A stretch of 64,000 nucleotides of DNA from an uncultured Lachnospiraceae bacterium (GTDB lineage Bacteria; Bacillota; Clostridia; Lachnospirales; Lachnospiraceae): positions 36,076 through 100,075 of the forward strand of contig CADACD010000014.1 in assembly GCA_902786365.1 (NCBI GenBank), read 5' to 3'. The position numbers and the translations under genes were made by a program. The notes under the pieces are model-generated. The model did not search any database and had not been told where the DNA came from. It saw nothing but the letters and a program-made list of their open reading frames with translations. Numbering within the stretch: the first letter of the stretch is position 1; every line of letters starts with the position of its first letter. Shown here piece after piece: positions 25,499-35,445 of this stretch.

Positions 25499-27346
25499 TT
25501 ATTTTGCAACTGACTTTGAAAAATGCTTCTGATACCACACAAGAAACGCAAACACTGTCCAAATTTTTCTCGAATTATCACACTTATTATGATAATGTCT
25601 GTCCAAAAGCTTCACAAGATAATCTGTATTAAAAAATTTCTCTGCTTCTTTTGATGTCAGAGTTTCTTTGATCATATTATAATACTTATCTTCTCTCAAC
25701 CAGTTTCTGACCGGAATAGGGAAGCCGAGTTTCTTTCTCTCTGCTGTGATATCCGGCATAAACTCATTCGCTGCACGTCTGAAATACTTTTTCGTTTCGT
25801 TCTTGTCAACCCTGTATTCAACCGGAATACTGAATGCAACTTTTGCCACTTCTTTATCAAGGAACGGAACCCTGACTTCAAGTGAATGTGCCATACTCAT
25901 TGTATCTGCCTTGTTTAATATATCTCCCCAAAGCCATGTATTGATATCAAGATACTGCATCTTCGTTATCTCATCTTTATCCTTAACCTTGTCATAGATT
26001 GGCTTTGTAATACTCTGTGGTGTATTTTTCTTTAATGGCTTCTTTAACATCTTATTTACTTCATCCGTGTGGAAAATATAGGCATTTCCTATATATCTCT
26101 CCTCTAAATCCTGCCCTGCTCTTATGAGATAATTCTTCCCCTTGAAATTTCCCGGTATCTTTGTAAGAACCTTCCTGACACCTCTTCTGACAGGCCTTGG
26201 CACTACTCGCATAGGTTTAAGTGCCAATGGTGACTTATAAATATTATAGCCTCCGAACAGCTCATCCGAGCCTTCTCCTGACAAAACTACTTTTACCTGT
26301 TCACTTGCGAGTCTGCAAAGGAAATATAACGCTATACATGAAGGATCTGATAATGGCTCGTCCGCATGATTCATAATCTTTGGAAATTCCTCAAAATATT
26401 CTTCTGTTGTGATAAGTTTACTTTTATTTTTCACTCCCACATAATCAGAAAGTGTCTTTGCCAAAGGAATCTCATTACACTTCGGATAATCAAAACCTAC
26501 ACTAAATGTTTTGTCAAGGTCACTTCTTGCAACGATATAGCTTGAATCAACACCGCCTGATAAGAAACCTCCTACCTCGGTGTCACTTATTTTATGTGCG
26601 GTAATGGAATTCTGCATAGCAGCATTAATATTCGCAACAGCCTCATCAAATGTAATACTATCATCGGCATTAAATTCAGGTGAATAATATCTTTCTATCC
26701 TAATTTTTCCATCTTCCCATAAAAGATAGTGTGCCGGAGGCAGTCTGAAAATTCCTTTATAAAATGTTTCATCAAGAATAGAATATTGGAAAGACAGGTA
26801 ACTTTCAAGTGCCTCTTGATTAAATTGTTTTTTTACTGTAGGAAACTTTAATATTGCCTTAATTTCTGAACCGAAAACAAAATCTTTCTCTGTTTTTGTA
26901 TAGAATAGTGGCTTGATTCCAAAGATATCTCTTGCAAGGAGCATTTTCTTATTCGCCCTGTCCCATAGTGCAAATGCATACATGCCGCGAAGTTTCTGTA
27001 GCAATTCGATTCCATATTCTTCATATCCATGCACAAGCACTTCCGTATCAGCATCTGTTTTAAAGATATGTCCCTTTTTTATCAGTTCCTCTTTAATTTC
27101 CTGATAGTTGTAAATCTCACCATTAAAAGTCACAACAATCGTCTCATCCTCATTATACATAGGCTGTTTTCCATTTGTGATACCAATGATGCTAAGTCTT
27201 CTAAAACCAAGTCCTGCCATATCATCAATATGAGTTCCTTCATCATCCGGACCTCTGTGTATAATAGAATTCATCATTTCTTTGAGATTTTCCTCAAATT
27301 TTAAGGCCTCTCCTTCTTCGGTAATATAACCTGTAAATCCACACAT
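25499..27346 (-). CDS. asnB: Asparagine synthase (glutamine-hydrolysing)
   Basis: Makes asparagine from aspartate, ATP and glutamine. The start is ATG 27346 because the mature enzyme needs Cys2 as Ntn nucleophile (MCGFTGYI). The upstream ATG 27361 would bury it, and GGAG lies between the two. Glutaminase domain 1-200 (RGPDDEGTH, FNGEIYNYQE); synthetase domain with the PP-loop GGFLSGGVDSSYI and GEGSDELFGGY. 615 residues, normal for AsnB. Confidence 0.96.
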   Translation of the reverse strand: MCGFTGYITEEGEALKFEENLKEMMNSIIHRGPDDEGTHIDDMAGLGFRRLSIIGITNGKQPMYNEDETIVVTFNGEIYNYQEIKEELIKKGHIFKTDADTEVLVHGYEEYGIELLQKLRGMYAFALWDRANKKMLLARDIFGIKPLFYTKTEKDFVFGSEIKAILKFPTVKKQFNQEALESYLSFQYSILDETFYKGIFRLPPAHYLLWEDGKIRIERYYSPEFNADDSITFDEAVANINAAMQNSITAHKISDTEVGGFLSGGVDSSYIVARSDLDKTFSVGFDYPKCNEIPLAKTLSDYVGVKNKSKLITTEEYFEEFPKIMNHADEPLSDPSCIALYFLCRLASEQVKVVLSGEGSDELFGGYNIYKSPLALKPMRVVPRPVRRGVRKVLTKIPGNFKGKNYLIRAGQDLEERYIGNAYIFHTDEVNKMLKKPLKKNTPQSITKPIYDKVKDKDEITKMQYLDINTWLWGDILNKADTMSMAHSLEVRVPFLDKEVAKVAFSIPVEYRVDKNETKKYFRRAANEFMPDITAERKKLGFPIPVRNWLREDKYYNMIKETLTSKEAEKFFNTDYLVKLLDRHYHNKCDNSRKIWTVFAFLVWYQKHFSKSVAK

Positions 27347-27509
27347 ATATATCAACTCCATTCATAAATTATAAACAATTGCAAGATTTTTCATTCGCAA
27401 TCATATCACAAATATAGATTCTGGTCAAACTTTTAAAACAATTTGTCATATTAATTCAATATAATAATAAATTAGTAGTAAGAATTAATCACTAATAACA
27501 GGAGTCATT

Positions 27510-28502
27510 TTGAAACAGGATAACAACAACTCTACAAAACAAAGTTTTTTCATCACTATTATTTTAGTGTTACTTGCTCTTACGCTGCTTCTTTTTCCCG
27601 CAAAATGTTCTGTCGGTGTTAAACTCGGAATTAATATAGCTTTATACTCATTAATTCCTGCGATACTGCCTTTTATGATATTCTCAAACTACGTAATTCA
27701 ATCAGGATATTCTGAACAGATTGGAAAGATGGTTCACCCACTATTTCATAAACTATTCAAAACATCAACTAACGGCTCATATGCTGTACTGATAGGATTT
27801 TTATGTGGGTATCCGTTAGGTGCAAAGATTATATGCGATTTAATAAAAAATAATAAAATAAGTTTAAAGGAAGGTTCCTATCTCTTTAAATTTGCAAATA
27901 ATCCAAGCCTCGCCTTCATTTTATGCTATGCTGCACCTATCAGTTTTCCTGATACATTTTCGAAAATAAGTGCTCTATTTCTCATCTATGTCCCATCAGT
28001 TGTCATTGGAATTATCAGTAGCACAGAAGATTTTACTGATATAAATAGAAATAATACCGTCATGAATAATGGTTTTCATCTACCCTTCAGCAAAGTAATT
28101 GATGACAGTATTTTTAATGCACTATTAACAACTGTCAGACTAACCGGATATATTATGCTATTTTCCATATTGTCAACTTTAATATCTGATATACCTTTTT
28201 TATCCTATACTGTTAAAATCATCATTCCATGTCTGCTAGAATTGACTTCCGGCATTTATCAAATCAGCATTTCCAATTTGATGGATTTGTCAAAATTCAT
28301 TCTTACTATCATTTTTTCGATTTTAGGTGGAATGTCTGTTTTGTTTCAAATAAGTAGCATTATAAACTCTGTAAGCGATAATAATTGTAATAAAAACGAT
28401 AATACATATCATTTAAACATCTCATCCTATATAAAATATAAACTTTTTTCAATTCTTCTATGCATTGTTTTTTTCTTAATTAATGTATCAATCACGACCT
28501 GA
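27510..28502 (+). CDS. ylbJ: YlbJ-like membrane protein (nucleoside-recognition family)
   Basis: Integral membrane protein of 330 residues with about eight hydrophobic segments and the gate motif GFLCGYPLGAKIICDL found in YlbJ/SpoIIM-type proteins. B. subtilis YlbJ is needed for spore resistance. Its start codon is TTG at 27510, with AGGAG 5 nt upstream. It is one of few plus-strand genes and converges with the coiled-coil gene at 28.6 kb. Whether the host sporulates cannot be told from this window. Confidence 0.85.
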   Translation: MKQDNNNSTKQSFFITIILVLLALTLLLFPAKCSVGVKLGINIALYSLIPAILPFMIFSNYVIQSGYSEQIGKMVHPLFHKLFKTSTNGSYAVLIGFLCGYPLGAKIICDLIKNNKISLKEGSYLFKFANNPSLAFILCYAAPISFPDTFSKISALFLIYVPSVVIGIISSTEDFTDINRNNTVMNNGFHLPFSKVIDDSIFNALLTTVRLTGYIMLFSILSTLISDIPFLSYTVKIIIPCLLELTSGIYQISISNLMDLSKFILTIIFSILGGMSVLFQISSIINSVSDNNCNKNDNTYHLNISSYIKYKLFSILLCIVFFLINVSITT

Positions 28503-28516
28503 TAGACAGAGCAGGA

Positions 28517-28545
28517 CTTATCATACATTTATGATGTATGATAAG
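28517..28545. repeat. ATCATACAT palindrome, copy 1
   Basis: CTTATCATACAT (28517-28528), loop TTATG, ATGTATGATAAG (28534-28545). The core matches the two palindromes at 45560-45626. Confidence 0.7.
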
Positions 28546-28547
28546 AA

Positions 28548-28607
28548 ATGCCTATGTATAATATCAAGTTTTTTCTTTTTGTCACCCTTGACATTATACA
28601 TAGGCAT
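28548..28607. terminator. Long hairpin between convergent genes
   Basis: 21-bp arms with one mismatch (28548-28568 and 28587-28607) enclose an 18-nt T-rich loop. It probably terminates ylbJ and the opposing coaD-side operon. Confidence 0.6.
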
Positions 28608-28642
28608 ATAAACCCCATGTCTGCATAATTTAAAATTTAAAA

Positions 28643-29269
28643 TCAATCTAACGGAACGGAATAGTCCTCATAATCAGTATCCACATTCACTTCTTCAATA
28701 TCTACCTCTTCCGGCACTTCCTCCTGAATCTCTTCCTGAGGAGCAAGCTCATTTCTATTTGCTACGACAACTTCAAGACTCTTATCAAGTGCCTTCATAA
28801 ACTCATCATACTTTGCAGTAACATTATCCATTGTATGCGTGATAATATTTTGTAATTGTGCAAGAATATCATCTGTGTACTGCATAGCTCCCATTCTGAT
28901 ATCGTTTGCATCATTAACAGCATTATCAAGAATTTCCTGTGCCTGTGCAGATGCGTCATCCACAAGTTCCTGTGCCTGCACATATGCCTGCTGCATTATT
29001 TCGTGTTCAGCAACCAATTCAGATGTCTCTCTTTTTGCCTCTTCAAGCATCCTCTCTGCATCTTGCTGTGCTGCGTTTAGTATTGCTTCTCTATTGTTAA
29101 TAATCTTCTGATATTTTTTGATTTCTTCAGGTGTTTTCATTCGAAGCTCAGATATGTACTCGTCTATCTGTTCTTTATTGACTATAATATTATTTCCTGA
29201 CAATTTCTGTCTTTTGCATGAATCAAGAAAATTTTCAAGTTCATCCAGCTTTTGTTCGTACTTACTCAT
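28643..29269 (-). CDS. Coiled-coil protein, ATP-synthase-subunit/DivIVA-like
   Basis: Protein of 208 residues, almost entirely helical: MSKYEQKLDELENFL, then heptad-rich Ala/Glu/Gln coiled coil from 60 to 165, and an acidic tail (EEIQEEVPEEVDIEEV). ATG 29269 follows GGAGG; the longer ORF lacks a site. I do not recognise a catalytic domain. Clostridial homologues are often named as V-type ATPase subunit H-like or cell-division initiation proteins. It lies 39 bp after coaD. Confidence 0.75.
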   Translation of the reverse strand: MSKYEQKLDELENFLDSCKRQKLSGNNIIVNKEQIDEYISELRMKTPEEIKKYQKIINNREAILNAAQQDAERMLEEAKRETSELVAEHEIMQQAYVQAQELVDDASAQAQEILDNAVNDANDIRMGAMQYTDDILAQLQNIITHTMDNVTAKYDEFMKALDKSLEVVVANRNELAPQEEIQEEVPEEVDIEEVNVDTDYEDYSVPLD

Positions 29270-29308
29270 AACAACCTCCACTTCGTGCGCCTGCCGCACA
29301 TTATATAT

Positions 29309-29791
29309 CTATGAAATATTTAACTTTTTCTGTATCTGTTCTACAACATACTCAGGTACAAACTTACTTACATCTCCATTATTAATAGCAACCTCTTTGA
29401 CTATGCTAGAACTAAGATATGCATACTGCAGGCTTGTCGTCAAGAAAATTGTATCAACATTATTATCCATAATTCTGTTTGTCTGAGCCATCTGAAGTTC
29501 ATATTCAAAGTCAGTGACCGCCCGAAGACCTCTTACAATTATATTAGCATGGTTCTTCTCTGCATAATCAACTAAAAGACCACTAAATGAATCGATTACA
29601 ACATTATCTATCTCTTTTGTAACCTCTTTTAACATATTAACACGTTCTTTAACAGAAAACAACGGTGATTTTGCATTATTATTCAAAACCGCAACTATTA
29701 ACCTGTCAACCATCTTTGAAGATCGCTCAATTATATCTAAATGTCCTTTTGTCACTGGATCAAAACTTCCAGGATATATTCCTACTTTCAT
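29309..29791 (-). CDS. coaD: Phosphopantetheine adenylyltransferase
   Basis: Fourth step of CoA synthesis, ATP + 4'-phosphopantetheine to dephospho-CoA. Signature [21 protein letters not shown] with TKGH; second motif [18 protein letters not shown]. 160 residues. It overlaps rsmD by 4 nt, the common rsmD-coaD pair. Confidence 0.98.
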   Translation of the reverse strand: MKVGIYPGSFDPVTKGHLDIIERSSKMVDRLIVAVLNNNAKSPLFSVKERVNMLKEVTKEIDNVVIDSFSGLLVDYAEKNHANIIVRGLRAVTDFEYELQMAQTNRIMDNNVDTIFLTTSLQYAYLSSSIVKEVAINNGDVSKFVPEYVVEQIQKKLNIS

Positions 29792-30366
29792 GTGTACCTC
29801 TCAACTGCATCATCATTTTTCTTTAAAAATACATGCTTATTCGTTTTATATATTTTTTCTTTTATTATCTTATATCCCATATCCGAAGTATATGAAAAAT
29901 CTGTTTCAATTGCCGCTTCCACTATAACAACAGAATACTCATTTATTATATCTAAACCTAAAATAACTTTAAGTGTTTCTCTTTCAATCTCATTATTATA
30001 TGGAGGATCCATAAAAACAATATCGAATTTTTCATTTCTTTTATTCAATATTTCCATTGCAGTTACAACATTATTTTCCATTACCTTACCATACTCTTGC
30101 AATTTTGTAAACCGGAGATTGTATTTTATGCAATCAATTGCATCTCTGTTATTTTCAACAAATACAGCTTTTTTTGCGCCTCTGCTGAGTGCCTCTATCC
30201 CTATCGCACCACTTCCACTGTATAAATCAAGAAATGTACATCCCTCTATATCATTTTGCAGCATATTAAACAATGTTTCCTTTATTCTGTCTGTTGTGGG
30301 CCGTGTACTCATTCCCTTAACTGTCTTAAGCTGCAGCCTTCTTGCTCTGCCGGCAATCACTCTCAT
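29788..30366 (-). CDS. rsmD: 16S rRNA (guanine(966)-N2)-methyltransferase
   Basis: SAM-dependent methyltransferase of 192 residues. ATG 30366 is chosen ([13 protein letters not shown]) with GGAGG 5 nt upstream; the longer ORF start contains that site. SAM motif [18 protein letters not shown] and catalytic [12 protein letters not shown] are intact. Confidence 0.96.
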   Translation of the reverse strand: MRVIAGRARRLQLKTVKGMSTRPTTDRIKETLFNMLQNDIEGCTFLDLYSGSGAIGIEALSRGAKKAVFVENNRDAIDCIKYNLRFTKLQEYGKVMENNVVTAMEILNKRNEKFDIVFMDPPYNNEIERETLKVILGLDIINEYSVVIVEAAIETDFSYTSDMGYKIIKEKIYKTNKHVFLKKNDDAVERYT

Positions 30367-30415
30367 TGTTCCCTCCATATATCACAAAGTAAAGCGGATA
30401 AATTACCCGCTTTAC

Positions 30416-31189
30416 CTAATTTTTCTTATAGAAAAATGATTTTAAAGAATCATAATTCAGCTCTTTATAATCTACTATCTGTTCTGTACATCCAACAAAC
30501 AAAATTCCATTTGAATTCATTGAATCGTTAAACTTTTTATATATTTTTGTTTTTGCTTCATCTGTAAAATAGATAACAACATTTCTACATATAATCAAAT
30601 CAAAGTTCATCGGATAACTGTCTTCTAATAAATCATGTTGCTGAAATCTTACACATTCTTTTATTGAATCCTTTATTTTATATCTCTTTTCATCAATTTT
30701 AATAAAATATTGATTGATATATTTTACCGGAAGATTAGACATACTTTTAAAATTGTAAATGCCCTCTTCTGCTTTGCTAAGCACTTTTCTGTCAATATCT
30801 GTTGCCAAAATTCTTATATTATCCTTTGGTAAATAATCAAGCAGTAGCATTGCCAGTGAATACGGTTCATCGCCTGTTGAACAAGCCGCACTCCATACAT
30901 TGATCATCCCGTTACCATTTTTAAGGATATCCGGAAGAATTTCTTCTTCCAGTATCCTCCACTGTTCAGGATTTCTATAAAATTCAGACACATTAATAGT
31001 GATAAAACCGACAAACTCTTCATACAATTCTTTATCATTCTTCAAAGCATGTACATAATCATCATATCCAATAAATTTATTTTTCTGTGTCAGAACATCA
31101 ATTCGTCTTTTCATCTGACGTTCCTTATATGAATTTAAGTCTATATGAGTAAGTCTGTATATATGCTTTTTAAATTGTTCGTAATTCAT
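30416..31189 (-). CDS. cheR: Chemotaxis protein methyltransferase CheR
   Basis: Methylates glutamates of chemoreceptors using SAM. 257 residues: an N-terminal helical domain and a Rossmann domain with VWSAACSTGDEPYSLAMLL, ILATDIDRKVL and DLIICRNVVIYF. Its ATG overlaps the stop of the S1 gene (TAATG), so translation is probably coupled. No other chemotaxis gene is in the window; the position inside a translation-related operon is odd. Confidence 0.92.
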   Translation of the reverse strand: MNYEQFKKHIYRLTHIDLNSYKERQMKRRIDVLTQKNKFIGYDDYVHALKNDKELYEEFVGFITINVSEFYRNPEQWRILEEEILPDILKNGNGMINVWSAACSTGDEPYSLAMLLLDYLPKDNIRILATDIDRKVLSKAEEGIYNFKSMSNLPVKYINQYFIKIDEKRYKIKDSIKECVRFQQHDLLEDSYPMNFDLIICRNVVIYFTDEAKTKIYKKFNDSMNSNGILFVGCTEQIVDYKELNYDSLKSFFYKKN

Positions 31190-32304
31190 TATTCTGCAGT
31201 TGTTGGTTCTGTCTCTGTTTCTATAGCCTTTCCATCTTTGTTATCTTCCTCAAAATCTAATGCTTTGATACTAAGACTGATTTTCTTTCCTTCTTCATTG
31301 AAATCAACAACCTTTGCTTCGATTTCCTGTCCGATTGACAATACATCAGAAGGCTTTTCAACTCTTGTCTTTGAAATCTGTGAAACATGTAATAATGCAT
31401 CAACACCCGGCTCAAGTTCGATAAATGCTCCAAAATCTGTCATTCTCGCAACTTTACCCTTTACCACAGTGCCTGTCTGATAGTTTACTGCTGCCTTTAA
31501 CCATGGGTTTGTATCATCAAATTTAAGACTTAATGCTATCTTCTTGCCATTAATTTCTTTAATAAGCACCTTGATAGGTGTTCCTGCCTTGAATGTCTTC
31601 TGCGGATTCTCAACACGTCCCCATGACATTTCAGATATATGAAGTAATCCATCAAGACCGCCAAGGTCTACAAATGCTCCAAAATTTGTCACATTCTTGA
31701 TTGTTCCTTCTACAATATCACCCTCTTTGAGTGACTCAAGCAATGCTTTTTGCTTTGCCTCTTTCTCTGCAACAAGAAGTGTCTTTCTGTTACCGATAAT
31801 TCTTCTCTTCTTCGGATCAAATTCTGTGATAACAAATTCAATTTCTTGTCCATTATACTTTGTCAAATCTTTCTCAAAAGTATCTGATACAAGACTTGCC
31901 GGTATAAATATTCTTGTCTCTTCAACAACAACACTTAATCCACCCGGTTTTACATCAATGACTGTAGCTTTGAGGACTTCATTATTCTTAAATGCTTCCT
32001 CAATTCTCTTGTTTCCTTTTTCAGCAGCAAGTCTCTTGTAAGACAATGCCACCTGACCATCTCCGTCATTTGTCTTAATGACTTTTGCTTCCATCTTGTC
32101 GCCAACTGAAACACATGTTGTTAAGTCAACGTTCGGTGTGTTTGTATACTCAATGCGACTGATGATACCATCTGCTTTGTAACCTATATTCAAGACGATC
32201 TCGTCCTCTTTAACGCTGATTACTGTGCCCTCAACGACCTCTCCTGTACTTATTTGTTTCATTCCCTGTTCTTCCAACATCTGTTCAAAACTTAATTCTG
32301 ACAT
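31189..32304 (-). CDS. rpsA: S1 RNA-binding domain protein (30S ribosomal protein S1 type)
   Basis: 371 residues with four S1 domains at about 19-90, 104-170, 190-260 and 275-345. The last two are the most canonical (GAFVDLGGLDGLLHISEM, GAFIELEPGVDALLHVSQI). An acidic tail follows. It helps mRNA binding on the 30S. Its start lies 20 nt inside ispH in another frame. In many Clostridia IspH and S1 are one fused protein; here they are separate overlapping genes. Confidence 0.92.
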   Translation of the reverse strand: MSELSFEQMLEEQGMKQISTGEVVEGTVISVKEDEIVLNIGYKADGIISRIEYTNTPNVDLTTCVSVGDKMEAKVIKTNDGDGQVALSYKRLAAEKGNKRIEEAFKNNEVLKATVIDVKPGGLSVVVEETRIFIPASLVSDTFEKDLTKYNGQEIEFVITEFDPKKRRIIGNRKTLLVAEKEAKQKALLESLKEGDIVEGTIKNVTNFGAFVDLGGLDGLLHISEMSWGRVENPQKTFKAGTPIKVLIKEINGKKIALSLKFDDTNPWLKAAVNYQTGTVVKGKVARMTDFGAFIELEPGVDALLHVSQISKTRVEKPSDVLSIGQEIEAKVVDFNEEGKKISLSIKALDFEEDNKDGKAIETETEPTTAE

Positions 32305-33142
32305 TAGTATGAACCTCCTCGATTATATTATTTGGGGTTGATGCCCCGGCTGTAATACCTACATAACTATCTTCCTTAAAGTTACTTAAGTCCAAATCAT
32401 CTAATGTTTGTATATAGTAGGTATGATTACATTCGTTTTTGCATATTTCGTATAGCTTCTGTGTATTGGAGCTATGCTTCCCACCAATTACTATCATTTC
32501 GTCAACTTCAGCTGCAATCTTTTTTGCTTCAGCCTGTCTTTCATGAGTAGCATTGCAAATGGTGTCTAAAACACTTATATCATAACCCTTTTTCGTAATA
32601 ATTTCAACTAAATATTTAAATTTCTTGTAATTAAATGTCGTTTGTGAGACGATACAGACTTGTTTGTTTTCTTTCAACTCAAATCTCTCTGCTTCTTCCT
32701 CATTACCAATAACAGTTGTATCATTCCCAGACCATCCTCTGATTCCCTGAACCTCAGGATGAGCAGAATTTCCAATTATGATAATATGCTTTTCCTTGTC
32801 CTTTTCGTCCTGCACTATTTTATGAATTTTCTTCACAAAAGGGCACGTCGCATCGACAAGTGTTAATCCATTGTCCTCTATTATATCATAAGTTTCTTTT
32901 GTTGTCCCATGCGATCTTATAATTATAATGCCATTTTTTACTTTTTTTAATTCATCAATAGAATTGATGACAGACACACCTCTTTTTTCAAGGTCTTTAA
33001 CAACTTCTTCATTGTGAATAATTGGTCCGTAAGTATATATTTTCTTATCATTATCATTGTTTTCAATCTGCTCATAAACACTGTCTACAGCACGCTTCAC
33101 ACCAAAACAAAAACCCGCACTTTTGGCTACAACAACCTTCAT
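32285..33142 (-). CDS. ispH: 4-hydroxy-3-methylbut-2-enyl diphosphate reductase
   Basis: Iron-sulfur enzyme ending the MEP isoprenoid pathway (HMBPP to IPP/DMAPP). 285 residues, with the three cluster cysteines in AGFCFGVKRAVD, VDATCPFVKKIH and DTICNATHERQ. It begins 5 bp after cmk and overlaps the S1 gene by 20 nt. Confidence 0.97.
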   Translation of the reverse strand: MKVVVAKSAGFCFGVKRAVDSVYEQIENNDNDKKIYTYGPIIHNEEVVKDLEKRGVSVINSIDELKKVKNGIIIIRSHGTTKETYDIIEDNGLTLVDATCPFVKKIHKIVQDEKDKEKHIIIIGNSAHPEVQGIRGWSGNDTTVIGNEEEAERFELKENKQVCIVSQTTFNYKKFKYLVEIITKKGYDISVLDTICNATHERQAEAKKIAAEVDEMIVIGGKHSSNTQKLYEICKNECNHTYYIQTLDDLDLSNFKEDSYVGITAGASTPNNIIEEVHTNVRIKF

Positions 33143-33147
33143 TCATT

Positions 33148-33822
33148 TCATCCTTTCTCTAATTTTAATTTGAGATTGATAATTTCATTCACAACTTCCT
33201 CAATAGTCATATCTGAAGAATCTATCACTATCGCTCCATCTGCAATTACAAGCGGTGCACATTCTCTGTGCATATCGCGATAATCCCTCTCCTCAATATC
33301 TTTTTCAATTTCGTTAATATCAACATCCAATCCCTTTTCTTTCTGCTCTAAATATCTTCTTTTCGCCCTTGTCTCTACAGACGCAGTGAGATAAATTTTG
33401 ATATCTGCATTCGGCAGAACATTAGAACCTATATCCCTGCCATCCATTATGACATTATTATTTTCCGCAATATTTCGCTGTAACTTTAATAATTTTTCTC
33501 TTACTTCACTATACGTCGATATGGAAGATGTCATACGGCTTACCTGCTCTGTTCTGATATATGCATTTACATTTTCTCTATTCAGCAAGACACACTGCTC
33601 TTTATTTTTGTATTCAATAGTTACTTCTGCCTCTTCACATATTTTGATAACTTTTTCTTCTTCATCTGCAGAGACATTATTTCTGATACATGATAACGCC
33701 ATCGCTCTGTACATTGCTCCTGTGTCTACATAAATAAATCCTAATCTGGCTGCTGCCAATTTTGCGATTGTACTTTTCCCTGCACCTGCCGGTCCGTCAA
33801 TTGCTATATTAATATTTTTCAC
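33148..33822 (-). CDS. cmk: Cytidylate kinase
   Basis: Phosphorylates CMP/dCMP. The start is GTG at 33822 (VKNINIAIDGPAGAGKST), with GGAGG 8 nt upstream; the longer ORF adds 21 residues without homology. P loop DGPAGAGKST, CMP-binding YVDTGAMYRA, MDGRDIGSNVLPNAD and LID RYLEQ. 224 residues, typical. Confidence 0.96.
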   Translation of the reverse strand: MKNINIAIDGPAGAGKSTIAKLAAARLGFIYVDTGAMYRAMALSCIRNNVSADEEEKVIKICEEAEVTIEYKNKEQCVLLNRENVNAYIRTEQVSRMTSSISTYSEVREKLLKLQRNIAENNNVIMDGRDIGSNVLPNADIKIYLTASVETRAKRRYLEQKEKGLDVDINEIEKDIEERDYRDMHRECAPLVIADGAIVIDSSDMTIEEVVNEIINLKLKLEKG

Positions 33823-33890
33823 TATAAAAACCTCCGTTTTTTGTTGTTCTATTTTACTGATGCATTTACCGATATATTTTGTCAATACAT

Positions 33891-35222
33891 TTATTGCAGA
33901 TTTTCACTCGCAGCACTTATACCGGCAAGCCATCCTGTTGACCAGGCTACCTGAAGATTGTATCCTCCTGTCAGCGCATCCACATCTATCATCTCTCCTG
34001 CAATATACAGATTTTTAATAATCTTTGATTCCATTGTCGCCGGATTAATATCTTTCACATTAATTCCACCACTTGTGATAATCGCCTCATTAAATCCTCT
34101 CAGTGAAGAAATATGTAACCTGAATTTTTTGACTGCATTTAACAATTCAATCCTCTCACTTTTTGATATCTCATTCACCTTTTTATATGGATCGATTTTG
34201 CATCTGTCGATAATGACTGGAATAAGACTCTTTGGCAATAATTTATCAAGTGAATTTCTGAAATCTTTATTTTTACTTTCATCAAAATCACGCAGAATTC
34301 TGTCATCTAATTGATTTTCGCTGAGTGCAGGTTTTAAATCAATCACAAGTTCTATATTTGCATCTTTTATTTTCTTCCCAATAAAACTGCTTGCACTGAG
34401 TATTACCGGACCACTCACTCCGAAATGTGTAAACAACATTTCGCCGAAATCCTCAAAAATCGGTTTCTTTTTTCCAGCTTCGTAAAATAACACTTTCACA
34501 TTTTTAAGTGACAATCCCTGTAAATCTTTCACACATTCATCGGCACAATTCATCGGAACAAGTGCCGGCCGCATTGCCACAATTCTGTGACCTTCTTTTT
34601 CCAATATTCTGATTCCCATTCCGTCAGAACCCGTAACCGGATATGATATTCCACCTGTTGCAAAGATTACTTTGTCATAATATTTTTTTTCACCATTTTC
34701 TAATAGAATCCCTATTACTTTCTTGGAAATATTTTTCTTAATAATATTATCGAAGCTACTATTTAAACTGTGTTTTATACCGTTCTCTTCTTTATTATCT
34801 TCAGCAATATCTTCTGCCAAAATACCTGTCACTGTTTTATCAAATATCATTTTTACTCCGTTATCTCTCAGCACTTTTTTCAAAGTATTGATAACATCCT
34901 GAGAGTGGTCAGATTCCGGAAAAACTCTGTTTCCTCTCTCAACCTTTAGTCTGAGTCCATTATCCTCAAAAAATTTCATGACATCCTCATTTGTAAAAGC
35001 ATAAATACTACTGTACATAAATTTCCTGTTTGTCACAATATTATTCAACACACCTTCAACATCCGATGCATTACATACATTGCATCTCCCCTTACCCGTT
35101 ATATAAATCTTCTTTCCTGCTTTCTCATTTCTCTCATAGATAGTAGCTTTTGCACCATTCTTTGCAGCACTGTAAGCTGCCATCATACCTGCTGCACCGG
35201 CTCCGATCACTGCTATATCCAT
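33891..35222 (-). CDS. NAD(P)/FAD-dependent oxidoreductase, HI0933/BaiN family
   Basis: Flavoprotein of 443 residues. N-terminal FAD site VIGAGAAGMMAAYSAAKNGA with GKKIYITGKGRCNVCN; C-terminal GGYNLQVAWSTGWLAG. The family (YhiN/BaiN) is widespread, and one member acts on bile-acid intermediates, but most functions are unknown. It stands 68 bp before cmk, a conserved clostridial order, so a housekeeping role is likely. Confidence 0.9.
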   Translation of the reverse strand: MDIAVIGAGAAGMMAAYSAAKNGAKATIYERNEKAGKKIYITGKGRCNVCNASDVEGVLNNIVTNRKFMYSSIYAFTNEDVMKFFEDNGLRLKVERGNRVFPESDHSQDVINTLKKVLRDNGVKMIFDKTVTGILAEDIAEDNKEENGIKHSLNSSFDNIIKKNISKKVIGILLENGEKKYYDKVIFATGGISYPVTGSDGMGIRILEKEGHRIVAMRPALVPMNCADECVKDLQGLSLKNVKVLFYEAGKKKPIFEDFGEMLFTHFGVSGPVILSASSFIGKKIKDANIELVIDLKPALSENQLDDRILRDFDESKNKDFRNSLDKLLPKSLIPVIIDRCKIDPYKKVNEISKSERIELLNAVKKFRLHISSLRGFNEAIITSGGINVKDINPATMESKIIKNLYIAGEMIDVDALTGGYNLQVAWSTGWLAGISAASENLQ

Positions 35223-35338
35223 CTTATATAAATCCTTTCACGCCAAATTTATTCACTCAAAGTTACTATTCTTTGTAACTCTCAAAACTGATAATTTACA
35301 TATAAAATATAATCACATATCTGAAAAATTTTGTCAAG

Positions 35339-35369
35339 AAAAAAGTGATGCCATAAGACACCACTTTTT
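35339..35369 (-). terminator. Terminator of the decarboxylase operon
   Basis: On the minus strand AAAAAGTG pairs with CACTTTTT, with inner TG/CA pairs, and a six-T tract. It lies about 80 bp past the oadA stop. Confidence 0.7.
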
Positions 35370-35445
35370 CCTTTTTCAATATACTTTCAAACCATCATCT
35401 TGTCATTGCTTTTGCATAACTCTATTTTAAAAGTATTCATATTTT

